A DNA stretch of 64,000 bases, from positions 4,700,913-4,764,912 of the forward strand of contig NC_051131.1 of NCBI RefSeq assembly GCF_014839805.1, in the 5' to 3' direction. Both the position numbers and the translations under genes were made by a program. Shown here one piece after another: positions 44,426 through 57,124 of this stretch (position 1 is the stretch's first letter; each line of letters begins with the position of its first letter). The notes beneath the pieces are model-generated. The model was not told where the DNA came from. It made no database searches and saw nothing but the letters and a program-made list of their open reading frames with translations. The stretch comes from Manduca sexta (lineage: Eukaryota; Arthropoda; Insecta; Lepidoptera; Sphingidae).

Positions 44426-46540
44426 TCGGATCTTATTTGTATTATACATTTCGTAATTCAAGCAAAGCCCGAATATGATACTAAAATGGTTAGCACTATG
44501 CACAAAGAATATTTGTACTATTTATTTCACCAACAATCGGATTCATGCAGCAACAGTACTGGTAACTTTATTATACGGCGGACACGTCCACCCAGAACCG
44601 GCGCTCGGTCGTTAGTTACTATTGTTCAAACACGCTCGCTTGTCTCAACTTTATATTTTTTTCATAAAACTTTTCATTGAGTTAGATGCGCTGCGCGACC
44701 TGTATAAATTGCTTTGTATAACAAGCGATTGTTTCTGTTTTTATTTGTAAACTTATTTTGTATTGTTTATTTCATGGACATATATTAGTTATTTAGGAAG
44801 AAACTAATAATATCAATAGTGTGGCGTGGTTTTTGCCGCTCTAATGTACCGGACGAAGGCAAAAAAAAAAATTTTTAACAAATATAATTTATTAATTCCC
44901 CTCCTTCTATTCACTGTTACTATAGTGGAAAAAAGGTTTTTTTAAGGTTTTGTTATATGCACTACGTCATCCCTTTAAAAGTGCTGCATGAGGCGGCCTC
45001 TCCCCGGCTGAACTACGCTACGTCTCTGACGCCAACTTGACCGGAGTTATAATGATATGCTAAAAATACCTACCATGTGTTATATACTAATCTACTGCCA
45101 GGAACGGGCTTTTACTGTTCAGAAGCTCCTCAATCTACTACGAAGGCACGTGATAACATTGTTTGACAGAAAACCTGCGTGAAGTGGTAGCTGTATGATG
45201 TTTCGTTTCGTAAGGTGATTACTAGGGTGGTCTAAGTAAGTCCTAACTCAATAAATCTCCTTTTCCTTAATGCCTTTTCCATAAAGGGCGAAAGTGCTCC
45301 TGCAATATTTGTGGTTATGTTGTAATTGTTCACAGGTGATGGTGCTCACTTATCATCAGGTGATCCACATGATCGTTTGTTTTAAAAGAATGTATCCCTT
45401 TTATAAGATGATTTTCATCATTCAAATTTTATATATTCCACGCATTATCTAGGCATAGAAAAAGTTCTTTAATAAAGTAGAATATGGTGGAATATATTTC
45501 AAAGTAGGATATATGTAGGATATGAGTGTCGCGAAACAAAAATATGAGAGCGTGAGCTGGAATGATTTACTTTGCAAGATAAGACTATGTCGAGAAAGAA
45601 CTTAGAAAAATATGTTTTGTACCTATATATTTTACCATATTTTCTCATAAGATATTATTAAAAAATACCCATTTGGTTATCTTTTTATAAATATATCTAA
45701 GTAATGAGACGAGCATGTTGCCCGACAAAAAGTATTACGTCTGATACATGACTTAGGTATTTTTAAATCGATTTCTATGAAACAATTATCTCGAATATTA
45801 TCTAATGCATCATTGTTTAATAAAGTTTTATTTTAATAAAAGTAATATAAGAAAATATTCTTGTTGGTCGGAATTAAGAACAAGGAAAAACCTTTAGTTG
45901 ACATCAATATAACAATAAACAAAGACCAACTGGCTAGTCACATAACCGGAATATATCAGTTTACAAACACAATTTGTACGGTCAAATGGGATCATCAGCC
46001 GATTCACGTAGAGTAATAAATCATCATCGAAAACGGTCCCGTCGTAATTATTAGCACTGCGACCGAATAATTAAGTCGCGTCCATTAATACGTGTAAACA
46101 GAAACTTGTGACGTTACATGGGTATAAATGTAATGAATAGGGTTGTTCCAGTTGTTTCTGATTCGAAAATTTAATGAATATTGAGTTATTACCATGCTTA
46201 TGATTGTTTTTTACTAAGCTATAAAATAATAAGTTAATAACTCGATAGATTTTAAAAGCTTCCTTGGTAATAAACCTCGCACAGGTAATTGTTAACTACT
46301 TCAATAATATGTTGACTTTTAATCTCGAGCGAGACTCCTAGAAGAACGCGACAGAAAACATTTTTTTTTAGCTAGATCAGACTATCCTGAGTGATGGAGG
46401 GCTTATTTTAGGATGCGAGTTGTGTTAAAAACAATAATAAATGGAAGTTTTGTTGTATATATTATAAATATTTAATCTTGCTCATCGATAAACCTACTTT
46501 AATAGTGATTAAAATGTAAAACTAATACGCGATATTTCAA

Positions 46541-46776
46541 CACACGCATACTCGCGCTTTTTAAACCCGAAGGTGTACCTACATTCAGCCGTGTATTGCC
46601 TGCCCCATGGTGTGGTAGGGGGCGATCCTATTGCCATATCTTGAACAAATTCAAAACTTTCGTAACGTTCTGATATAAGTAGAAAATCCAATATCACTTT
46701 GCCCGACCCGGCGATCGAACCAGGGACTTCAGCACTACAGTCGTACCGTATTACAATTGTGCCACCGCGGCAATCT
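46541..46776 (-). mobile_element. tRNA-derived SINE, diverged copy
   Basis: On the - strand it opens with a tRNA-like head (GCCGCGGTGGCACAATTG, then a B box resembling GGTTCGATCGCC) and runs into GGGCAAAGTGATATTGG, like the copy at 49486. ATATTTCAA flanks both sides (46532-46540 and 46777-46785). Confidence 0.75.
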
Positions 46777-46886
46777 ATATTTCAATTATTAAGAGTTAAA
46801 TGTGAAATATTTTGTATAATGATTTATCGCCATAAGATTTTGTTTAGTGATCCACGTTTATCCTGTTTATATTATTTTTCCTAAGT

Positions 46887-47186
46887 TCTATATAAATGAA
46901 AATGTTTGTGAAAATATTTGGATGTTTGTTAGAGGTAAACGTAGTAACCGCTAAAAGTATTTCGATGAAATTTAGCACACTAATAGACCATATACGGGTT
47001 TAAGGTATAGGCTGCTTTTAATCCGGCTAATTAGCTTTCGTGGGAAATATTAGATTTTTGAATCTCATTGTTAAAGTAGATGGCGCCGGCATCATATAAA
47101 TAGCGTTAAGAATCGCTACAGTGATTTTGGCATTTTTATAGAGGGAATGCTTTGCCACGCGGACGAAGCCCCGAGAGCAACAACTA
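46887..47186 (+). mobile_element. Helitron-like element (AAATGTTTGGATGTTTG family), copy 2
   Basis: Starts TCTATATAAATGAAAATG, contains ATATTTGGATGTTTGTTAGA and GTAGATGGCGCCGGC, ends GGACGAAGCCCCGAGAGCAA. Terminal CTAG not kept. Confidence 0.55.
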
Positions 47187-48147
47187 TTTTTAATGATAAT
47201 TTAGTTCTAAAGTACAAGTTTTTAAATGTGGTTATTCTTCAACGGATTTCTAGAACAAAACTTTTACAATAAACAAACATGATAGTTATAAAACTAGAAT
47301 CAGTTTTGTATTATAAAATAGGTAACGTAATATATTCTACCGAGTTTGTAATATGTAAATTTGAAGTGCAATCTAGGTAAAAGCAGGCCTAAAGGCGACT
47401 CCATCAATTTCAAGGGCAGGTCGTTAATGAACCCTGACAGTATGTCACCTATATGAACGCTTGCTAATGGAACCACTACTCAAATCAGACGAGTATTTGC
47501 TTATTTCTAGCATTACCTAGTGCTCATTATGTGTTTTTAATTACACGTCAATAAGAGTAAATGGTTAATATATAGTATAAAATAATACTTTTAAGTGAAA
47601 TATGGCAAATATGAATTAATGTTTTATGTCTGTAAGTTAACAAAAATATATGTTATCGGTAAATATTAAATGCTTTGCAGACGGGATATAGAGTGTTGAT
47701 TTATAGTTTTATTAAAAAATCTTTTTGAAACAGTTCCTAATTAAGCAAGCTTTAAAATCACTAAAGGAGAACAAAAGGTGGTAATTTCGTGAGATTTCCC
47801 AAGTGTGTGTGTCTTCAAACAGAGAGGGTAGAGCGAAGAACAATGGCAATTTATAGCCACGTTTATCTTGTTAGCTCCAGTGACACCCATGATTTGCCGT
47901 ACTCATCATCTCGTGAATTGTATAGATGGTATCCTTTCTCGTTATATCTGAGAATGGATTAAAATTTATTTGAAATATACCCTAGCGTTTTCTGTTTGAA
48001 CTTTGCATTATTTTTATTTAGATTTGTCGAAACAAGTCAAAATATTAATAAAGTTATTATTCTTAAGTTCGCTTTTGTAATTCCAATTCAAAATATATTT
48101 AGTACCTGAGGAAAATTTTATTAGTTTTTTAGGATACAAATAGTACG

Positions 48148-48730
48148 AGATCCCGCTGCAGAATTAGTGCACTCATCGAGTATATGTTAAAAACTACATT
48201 CTTACACGTGGCTCAAAAGTGTCGTAGAGCTGGTACTCGCTATCCTTTTCTGACTGGTAATATTACGCGCTAGCTCTCTTTCACTCTACCTTCAATATTT
48301 ATCATTTTTAAGAGTCAGCAACCCTTATTTGCGGCCAGATTTAATTAGGCAACCGTGTATCATGATCAACAGAAAAAAATCAGCTTTAATTTGATGTATA
48401 GCTAATAAATATACATTATGAACGAGTAAATGTATCATAGTCATACCTGCTTACACCTGGCTGGGAAGAGGTGCGGCCAAGTGCGCAACGGCAACCGTGG
48501 TTTTTCAGAGTCTTTATGTGTATTGTCATGAAGTGGACGATATTTTATTTGAAAAACAAATGAATGAAATGTTTTTCGAAAAATCAATTAACAATAATTT
48601 AATTAAAAATATTAGCGGCCAAGTTTTAATAGGCAACCTAGTAGATATATATTCTTCTAAGCATAAATATGTGTAAGAATGTAGTTTTTAACATATACTC
48701 GATGAGTGCACTAATTCTGCAGCGGGATCT
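48148..48730. mobile_element. 583-bp element with perfect 60-bp terminal inverted repeats
   Basis: The left 60 bases (48148-48207, starting AGATCCCGCTGCAGAATTAG) are exactly repeated in reverse complement at 48671-48730. Identity over 60 bases implies a recent insertion or gene conversion between arms. The interior is AT-rich without a frame. The target duplication is not clear; superfamily unassigned. Confidence 0.85.
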
Positions 48731-49024
48731 TAGACTAAAACCAAATATAAAAATTCATTGAAATTTTGGCCATCCACGACCTACGTTATTAGTTCACTTA
48801 ATAAGCTTTAGTTATTATGGTCACGTGTAGGAGTTAACGTTATTATTCATAAAGTATTTTTAGTTTACACTCGCAGAATTCTTCGAAGCTGTGTGGGTCT
48901 GTGGGAAGTAAATGTCATAGGTCGACACTGCGGTCTGTGATGATATTGAAATTACATTTAATGGAATTTTGTCGCAATAAATTGTGTGGGTTATTTGAAA
49001 TTTATCCTTACAATTTTTAAACGG

Positions 49025-49195
49025 GCACCGCAATATGGCCCCACTGCATCTGATGGTAATTGGAGTGCCAATAAAATGTCGACTGACGAGAGATGATTAC
49101 CCCTGAGCGGTCGACACAATAATGTCGGCCTGTTGGAATTACACCTGGTATACAGTGGTCGCTATCCGGGCGGATATAAAGTTTATCCTACTACA
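49025..49195 (-). repeat. CATCAGGTGC-family repeat copy
   Basis: GTCGACTGACGAGAGATGAT, GACACAATAATGTCGGCCTG and CAGTGGTCGCTATCCGGGCG match the family in order. Confidence 0.6.
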
Positions 49196-49485
49196 AGCAT
49201 AATATGAAAAAAAAATTAGCAAAACAAGTTATCGTCATTTTCAAAATCCTAACTCGATGGATTAACATGTACCTATTTATTTACTAATACCTATTTATGA
49301 CTTCCTATGTAAGGTCTACATTATTACTATCCTCAGTTACGAATAACCAATGGTTGCTGCGATTTGATAAACTAAGTAAAATAATGTTATTAATCAAAAG
49401 AAATTTTAGTAGTTATAATTAATACTTATGTCAAAAAAGAAAAATCATCTCACTCGATCTTATTTGAGAAATTAAAAGTAAAATA

Positions 49486-49749
49486 CCGACTGCCTCGGTG
49501 GCGTAGTTGTATTGCACGTCCGGTACAATAGCGCTCTGAGGTCCTGGGTTCGAATCCCGGGTCGGGCAAAGTGATATTTCGGTTTTTCTGCTCAGTATCA
49601 GCCCGGAGTCTGGAATTTGTGCCCGATATGGCGATAGGCTCGCCCCCTATCACATCATGGGACGGAACATACTTGGCGAAAAGTGGGTGCCCTAGTTGCG
49701 CCTCTGCATACCCCTTCGGGGATAAAATGCGTGATGTTATGTATGTATG
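49486..49749 (+). mobile_element. tRNA-derived SINE, intact copy
   Basis: 264 bp. The head resembles a tRNA with an A box (TGGCGTAGTTG) and a B box (GGTTCGAATCC at 49547-49557) for RNA polymerase III; the body has GCCCGATATGGCGATAGGCT and the tail is a TATG run. TAAAAGTAAAATA flanks both sides (49473-49485 and 49750-49762), a 13-bp duplication from LINE-driven insertion. Open frames across it are not genes. Confidence 0.9.
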
Positions 49750-50214
49750 TAAAAGTAAAATAATTTTCCAGCAATTAATTATAAAATGCAACGGACATTT
49801 TAGAACAAGGTTTTTGGAAGGCTCGTCTGGTTAACCAATTAAATTTATGAGCATCCTCATGTCGAGTTTTAATTATACGCAATATAAAAAATAATAAACA
49901 AAACTTTGCTGTAGGGTATATTTTACTACCTAAAATTCAATTTAAGAGAGTATTTTATCGGCCAAAGTTGGGCTCCTCGTGGGACCATTTGGTATCAACG
50001 AAATGTTATTAAAGAGTGATTGCTTTTCAAATACTGTCGTTTACTAGTAACATTATCGTAAACATTCAGGGGCACCATATTTTCTTGGTAATCGTTTTTT
50101 GTGTACATTGTTCAGTTTTGTTTTGCAAGAGATATAGGTTGGGTTTAGTTTCCTAATTTTCTGAACAGTTTTGGTTTGTTGCGAATATGATGTATTTGTA
50201 AGCGTATTTCTAAC

Positions 50215-50430
50215 TGAAAGTACGATGTTGCCATTCCAATAAATTCTCTTCTTGTACTAATAATCGCCTCAGGGCACGTAAAATGAAAATTATTGTCTAT
50301 TGATATTGTTTTGTTCTAAACTTACAGTTTTTATTTTATAGTTATGGTTACAATCAATTATGATAGTGTTGTTTTCAAGAAGGCATGTAAGTATATTCAT
50401 TTCATTTATTAACGCAATATTCATACGACC
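50215..50430 (+). repeat. Partial relative of the TTTGACATTGCG MITE
   Basis: AAAGTACGATGTTGCCATTC, CTCAGGGCACGTAAAATGAA and TCATTTATTAACGCAATATT parallel the right half of the elements at 56161 and 61020. The left end was not found. Confidence 0.4.
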
Positions 50431-51716
50431 AAATATTAGCACTGTTAATACTGCTTCTAAACGGAAATTAATTAAAGTAGATGCTAGGATTTCGAGATAT
50501 GATATCGTATAAGTACCAAAACTTCCATCATATCTCTAGCAAGCGGTTTACTCACCGATCATGCAGAACTTTCGCTAATTATCTACTCCATTGTTTGTTA
50601 ATGGAAGCAATTTCAAAACAATTGCCCCTAAGGCTTCACTATCTCAACTCCAGTTGGTTTAGTCATAGATTTATAGTTCTTCCCAAGTTTCCATCGGGCT
50701 CAACCGTTTTAACGTCGATAACTAATTTGACGTGCTTTAACTTTTCGATATTAATTTATTGGTTTATTTTTTTAATTGGCTGATTAATTTTTGACTAGTG
50801 ACTATCGTACAACCATAAGATACTAAAACATGACGTGCGAATATATAAATATTTTAAGTTTGTATCTGCTTTATAATAATCAGTCACAAAAATATGACGC
50901 CTTGCCTCTATGTCTTTTGGGCAATAAATTCCAAAAATAGAGCCAAGATCGGGAAGAAAATTTACCATACTAGCAGAGCACACATCACGATGATTTTGAA
51001 AAAAAATAACCGCAATGTTAACTGGATTGACATTGTGGTTAATTAACTATATTAACCGCAAATGTTTGCCTTCTGGTCACTGAAACAAGGTTTTAGTTCA
51101 ACGGGTCATCGGAGAAAATAAACGTTCGTCTTGGCATGTACCTTAATGACGATTCCAAGAGCGGAAAAAGCAAAGCAGAACAGACTTTGTTGTGTAGAAA
51201 CAGTCGGTATAACGGAACTTCGATTGTTGAAGTTGTATCGTCCCTCTCGTGTGTTTATCTCATTTCAATTCTTCTCGGTAAAATATGCTTGATATACGTG
51301 TAAAATTAATGTTTTAAAATATTTTCCGTCAGTAAAACAAGTGCATATTATATATATTTCTAAATTATATGTCTGAGTTACAATGTAATATTTTAAGCCA
51401 AATATGATAGGTTAGCATTGTAGTCTTAAAAATATGTGAAAGGTGGCTAAAAATTATACAATAACCACATAATTAATTTCAGCCTTAATGCATTCAATTT
51501 TTTTTTGTGTTATGAGATTTAACAAAAACAAACAAGATTTTTTTTTAACTGTTACGCGGTCTTCTGGAACTTTGCTAGAAATGTGATACAATGATCTTCT
51601 AAGGTGTCGCAATTGTTATAAAAGTTGTTTCTTTGTAAGCCAAGTTTAAGCTGACGTCAATTCTCTGTGAAATTCAATAGCTGAAAACCTTCCTGGAATA
51701 TCAATTACGTTTGTAA

Positions 51717-52415
51717 CTCACCCTGTTACAGTGTTAGAAGTTCCTAACGCTGTAACAAGAGGAGTAACAAACTTTCGGAGGAAACCTCTTGCTGTCGACC
51801 GTGGTAGCATCCACAGTCGATAGCCCTTCGTCTTGGTGTTCGGAGGCTTACTTCTGCGAAGTAGTATTAGCGATTTTTTTACGCGCCGATCCCTACCGAC
51901 GCCAGAGAAGAAGTAGGAGGCGTCGGGTGAACATCTGACTGGTGTCTCCCGTCCTGTAGAGTAGGGGCCTTTGAAGAATTCCACAGTGATATCCCCACCT
52001 GTAGTAAGACGCTACTAATAGAGGTCCTCGGAGAGTCGCAAGCGTTCGGCAGGGGGATGACCGCCATTAATTCACATTGCACGTTTTAGGGTATATTATT
52101 GTGACCCTCGAGATGGACAATAGCATGATAGGTAGGCTTCTCATTGTCGTTGACGCTGATGGCGTCCTTAGGTGCGTAGGGGTTCCGGAGCGCTTTCCTC
52201 AATAGTAGATGGGGAGCACTTGACAGCACAGCGCAGGGGCGGTTTTAGACGAAAACTAGATATCTTCCGTCAGAGAAAGCTGCAGCAGTCCCCAATACGT
52301 CGATGAAGGCCGAAGGAGTTTTAGTTGGTATTGTCGTGTATGCGCCGGATTTTAAGGCTGGCAAACCCAATATAACCTTCCAGTTGCCCCTCATGAAGGC
52401 ACTTTCCCTACGAAA
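51717..52415 (-). pseudogene. Degenerate transposable-element coding remnant
   Basis: GC-richer than its surroundings, with overlapping - strand frames (MAVIPLPNACDSPRTSIS.. then GRETPVRCSPDASYFFSG..) that look like one reading frame with a shift. The upstream part (GGGGCAACTGGAAGGTTATA, CCGGCGCATACACGAC) resembles sequence seen in moth LINEs. No catalytic motif is visible, so the type is uncertain. Confidence 0.45.
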
Positions 52416-52984
52416 TAAAAAAGAAAAAAGTTAATTTACAAACTTACAGTCTCACGCAGTGAAATTCAATGTAAAATCTTCCAGTCTATTCCTATTATAT
52501 ATTCCGTGATGTGCACTTACTTTATCAAATTCATGATCTAATATTCGAAATACATTTTAGCCAAAGTCAATAAGTAATGTAGCTCACCTAAATACGGTTC
52601 TGGTGAAAATGGAGCCGACATTAACTGGACGGCTAATTTGAGGTCGATACATCATTTGGCCACTAAATAACCTAATAGTGATGCACGTAAATGGAAGTGT
52701 GTGCGTTGTTTACTTCTGTTTATGTATGACACTCTGAAAAAGTTTGATGTAAGGTTATTTTATAAATTATCATAGAAAACGAAAATAATAACATTGAGAG
52801 AAAGGGAAAGATGATCTTTGCCAGATTTGCAAATACTTTTTTACGTACATTGGTATTTTCATATTAGAATTAATAAAAAATATAGTCTTACGTAAGAAAA
52901 AATGCGATTCTTGGTAGTTACTATATTTAATTATTGGCTATTGTAATAGTTTTTCTGATTAATCTATTTTATTTTATTTTTTAC

Positions 52985-53272
52985 TAATAATATAAATTCA
53001 AAAGTTTGTAAAAATGTTTGGATGTTTGTTAGAAGTAAACTCAGCAACATGTGGATACACTTGGATGAAACTTGACACAAGGGTAGACTAATCCAGGATT
53101 AACGCTTTCCAATTCTCGGTAATTTGCTTCCATAGGAAATAATAAAAATTAAACGTGATTTTTTAAATAGATGGCATTAGTTTCGTATTGGTGGCGCTAT
53201 AAATCAATATAGTGTTTCAGAAACGTTTTTTAGTAGGTGTGGCTTTTTACGCCGGCGAAGCCGCAAGCAACA
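52985..53272 (+). mobile_element. Helitron-like element (AAATGTTTGGATGTTTG family), copy 3
   Basis: AAAAATGTTTGGATGTTTGT followed by TAGATGGCATTAGTTTCG and GCCGGCGAAGCCGCAAGCAA. The final CTAG is lost. Confidence 0.55.
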
Positions 53273-53335
53273 CTTTGTTCGACGTAAAATCTATCATATA
53301 TATTAATTAAACAGAAATAAATACGTCAATAACTG

Positions 53336-53615
53336 AAACACGTCGTCGTCGTTCGAAACGTCGCGTCGGGAGAAAAATAAAATACAAAAAACCGCGATAG
53401 AATCCGGAAAATTTGTTTAATTTCAATAATTGAAACAATTTAAAATTTTGTATATAAGTGTAAAATGAAGGTAGATATTGTAACTTTGACTTTTCGGACG
53501 ACCAATACCTCAGTCCCCCCGCGACCATGAAGGCTGCAAAATTTTCGAAACATCGGGAGAAAATAATAATATAAAAAACCGCGAAACATCCGGAAAATAG
53601 TTTTACTTCAGGGTT
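53336..53615 (-). repeat. Two fragments of the 16979 foldback family, in the same direction
   Basis: 53336-53425 has CGTCGGGAGAAAAATAAAAT and CGCGATAGAATCCGGAAAAT; 53480-53615 has CTTTTCGGACGACCAATACC, CCCCGCGACCATGAAGGCTG and ACATCGGGAGAAAATAATAA. Both are right-arm types. Confidence 0.55.
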
Positions 53616-54802
53616 AAATACACTACAAAGTGTAAATACTTGTCGCTGTCTGAGTTGCTGCTACACCACGACAATGTGATTTGAGCGTTAAATCTTACAG
53701 TACATAACAATATCCTAGGTATGTACAAAGGCTCTCCTGTACAGAGTAAGCAGGTACAGTATTACTAATTGGAAATACGTGAGCGTCTTATATCGTGTAA
53801 CAAATTAATTAGAGCCTTTCCTGGAGCACCGATTTGCCAACACTCTTATTTCAACGGCTTAAGCCCGATAAAGGGCTATGATTTGCGGCAAATGCCAACA
53901 CGTGCACTCAGTCTTTACGTGCCGATATATGGAACGGAGTTTATTACCGCACATAAACTATGAGTAAGCGTGTTTGCAGAGATAAAGCTTTGCCCGGGCT
54001 CCCTAGCTCGGATTTTTTAAATGAAAATTGCTGTTGTACGCGTGCTCGATAAAAAAGTATTTTTCGCTTCATTAACCACGTAATTACGGTAACACGAACA
54101 AGGATCTGATTGTTCGTACGTAATCTTCAATTCCGTTTGGGCGTAGATTGTGCAATCAGGGTTTCTTTGTCATTAATAAAACCGGTCAAGTGCGAGTTGG
54201 ACTTACGCACCATGGGTTCCGTACAAACTTGTAAGTAAAGTAATAAGTTCAAACTTGACAAACTTAACTTCGCCATACACGGTTACACCAACCGCAAATA
54301 ATAAGTTTGTACTATTAAATTTCCTTTATTTTGTTATTTACGGTTTTCACATTTTTTCTTGTACATGTGCCGAAAGATATTACTTCTTGCTAAATGTTAT
54401 GATTTTAGATTAACAGGAAGAAACCTATATGTTTTGATTTCCTAGTAATATCGAAAAATATAATACTTAAATTGTCATACCTTGTGATCGTGTTGAGTTA
54501 CAAGTTAGATTTTTTCACACCTTTAAGAGACCGTGTGTACGAGTATTTAATATAAATTTCAAGATGTTACCTTTACCCGTTTCTTACATAAAGGATCTTG
54601 ACAGACAGACCAATAGACGGACAACAAAGTGATCCTAAAAGGGTTCTTTTTAAGATAGAAAACCCTAAAAATTGCTCAATGGATCTATCGACATAGTTAA
54701 AAACGTGGCAGATGGTAATAAATCGTTACAATGAGGTTTGAATACGTCCGCAAAAATTGAATCATCGATTATAAATTCGTTGTTTCAATAAGTCATAGGT
54801 AG

Positions 54803-54947
54803 CAGTAGCGAAAAGTGCGTATACCCCGATTCCTGCTGGCTTCTGTTTTGTTATTTATGTACAATTTGCAGACCACATTTTTGCATGTTAGTACCCAAAT
54901 TATTTTGCATCGGGTTCTCTTTCAAAAAATTTGACCCTTCACCACTG
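54803..54947 (-). mobile_element. hAT-like MITE (CAGTGGCGAAG family), copy 5
   Basis: Ends CAGTAGCGAAAAG / CTTCACCACTG, each with one change from the family. Flanked by ATAGGTAG on both sides (54795-54802 and 54948-54955). Internal order (GATTCCTGCTGGC, then TGCAGACCACATTTTTGCAT) shows reverse orientation. Confidence 0.9.
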
Positions 54948-56160
54948 ATAGGTAGCAATATTTTCTTTCAGAATTGCAATAATATAATGTATAAAATAAG
55001 GACGCAATTAACAAAGAGCATATAAATTACGATGATAAAAACTTTCCGTTTTTACTGCACAGCTTCTTTAGTAAACTGATTTAGATTAAACTTAAAGTGG
55101 GCCAGCGTCATCAACAAAGTATAATGAAGTGTACTGAAATCCAGACTTGAAGAAGTCCTTCCCCTCTCCGACGTTGGGAAATTTTAACTCACTCGCCAAC
55201 GCATTAAAATTTCGTCAGCTTAGGCAGTTTTTGTTGAAAGCTCTGTATACAAAGATTTTATCCGCAGAGATATTAAATTTTACTTAATATTCCGTTGACA
55301 GGAGTCGACATAAATCTTTGGAGGTATTATAAAGAATAAAACATCTGTTAATACACGTCAGTTATATTTTTCAGTTATTTTTTTGTCGTGTCGTCATTAT
55401 AAATTTTGCCATTTGGTAATTTATCTGAGGATATTTTTTTTGAGGTATTATTTTTTAATTCCGTTTCGATTTTGGGCGTTATTGTAATAAGGAAATAATA
55501 AATATTACAACGCCAATATAATATAGGTGTGATGTTAGCTGGTTGTTCATTAAAAAATATGGGATATATAAGCTGAGTTATTTCATCTCCCACTTCTTTT
55601 TAATTTATTAAAACTAAATTAAGTACCTTCATTTTATTAAAAAAAAAAACAACATCTTATCTAATGATTAATCAAAGTAATATAGTTGTTTAATTACTTA
55701 CCATTTACAAATTTTCGCATGTTACTTATTTTTTTTTTTATCGTAGCTCTGCCTAATAGCTGTACCTGATGTTAAGCGAAGTAGAGTCCCAAGGAAGTGC
55801 CGACCGGCAAAAGACACAGGTATACACACAGTTATGCCGGCTTGAAGAATTGCTTCTTCACGCTCCTCTTGAAGACCCCAAGTTATAGGAAGGTGGGAAC
55901 ACGTATGCTTGTTATGCTTGTTTAATTTTATCTATATCTACTTAAAAAGGAATATATTATAAATACTAAGGATTAATAGAGTTGGAAACCATAAGAAAAA
56001 TAACAAGTAATAAGACTTAAACAATGAATGAACCGTTTCGAACTAGTCATTAGTTTAATGATTCAACTTACTTCACATTTTGAAATGGAATCGTCGTATT
56101 TCAGTTCGCTGCGGCATTTATTCATGTTACGGAAATTTATCAAATAAGTATACGGGCTCA

Positions 56161-56549
56161 CTTTGACATTGCGTTACTAAATGAAATCACATGCTTATCT
56201 ATTTGGAAATAACACTTAAAAAAAATGTATGTTTCGTACGAAATAAATATTAATAAAAAGTAATTTTAATTTGACGCGCTCTAATGTTACTACTACTACT
56301 CTAATAGAATTTGTCGCAGCAACATCATACTTTTAGTCAAAAATACACTCACACACACGTCATACTCACACTAAACTACAAAATGACCATAAAATTAGAA
56401 AACTAAAACCAGGATTTTTCGTGAATATATTCGTTATTAATGGATGATTTTCGGCACAATGTCAGCAAAGGTCTTCACCTTTGCTGACATTGTTTCTTTC
56501 TTTCTCTACGAGTATATAGTTTCATTTAGTAACGCAATGTCAAAATGAC
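56161..56549 (-). mobile_element. MITE with TTTGACATTGCGTTACTAAA ends, copy 1
   Basis: TTTGACATTGCGTTACTAAA TGAAA at 56164-56188 is matched in reverse complement at 56521-56545. The inner part matches 61185-61275 in opposite orientation (GATGTTGCTGCGACAAATTC-type block and AGAGTAGTAGTAGTAAC). It contains the 38-bp hairpin at 56456-56493. Confidence 0.7.
56456..56493. other. Perfect 17-bp stem hairpin with 4-base loop
   Basis: ACAATGTCAGCAAAGGT, loop CTTC, ACCTTTGCTGACATTGT. It sits near the right end of the MITE at 56161 and is not found in the relative at 61020. Stem too short for an ordinary microRNA precursor; more likely a local inverted duplication. Confidence 0.85.
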
Positions 56550-56934
56550 CCTGTATGTATTCATATTGTAGATGAGAATAATAATTAAAGCAAAACAAAT
56601 ATGTACCTAGTTTAAATATTTTTTAGTTTTGTATCTACCTAATAGTATAACATAGTTAATGATGTCGATACCAAGTAGGTAAGTTATATAATTAGCAATT
56701 GATTAGCGTCGCATATTCCAGCTAATACGTGAGACCACAATCACATGGGCTTATTGATTGTGGTCGATAACCGCGGGACGTGACACGGTGCGGGGTAAAT
56801 AATGCTATGCAAAATTATGTGCGATTTGAATTGAATTACCTAACTCGTTAGGTGATCTACAACACTTTAAATGAACGGTTAAATTAACTCTATGCAAAAT
56901 CCTGTGTCATTGGAATTGTATTATCTCGCTTCAT

Positions 56935-57120
56935 CATCATCAGCTGCAGGATCTCTACTGCTGAACATGGCCTTCCCTCAAAGATTTCCAAATCGACCTA
57001 CTAGAAGCGTCCCGTCCTAGCGACCTTTTGCGACTTTTATTTGGCCATCTATCTACCTTGTGGGTTGATGTCTGATGCTACGCTTGCCGGTTTGTGGCCT
57101 CCAATCCAGAACCTTCTTGT
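56935..57120 (-). repeat. LINE 3' tail fragment (RTE-like)
   Basis: TTCATCATCATCAGCTGCAG, then CTACTGCTGAACATGGCCTT in reverse orientation, as at 20823 and 44075. It extends further into degenerate ORF sequence, with CTACCTTGTGGGTTGATGTC. Confidence 0.55.
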
Positions 57121-57124
57121 TATG

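Noticed and set aside
49486..49570. A tRNA gene
   Set aside because: A and B boxes are present, but no good cloverleaf can be formed and the sequence continues into SINE body and TATG tail with a 13-bp duplication.
49450..49834. Open frames of 113 and 87 codons
   Set aside because: They fall on the intact tRNA-derived SINE and its flank.
50481..50783. 100-codon + strand frame
   Set aside because: Low-information AT-rich composition, no motif, no splice context.
56456..56493. MicroRNA precursor
   Set aside because: The stem is only 17 bp with a 4-base loop, shorter than a Dicer substrate of the usual kind.
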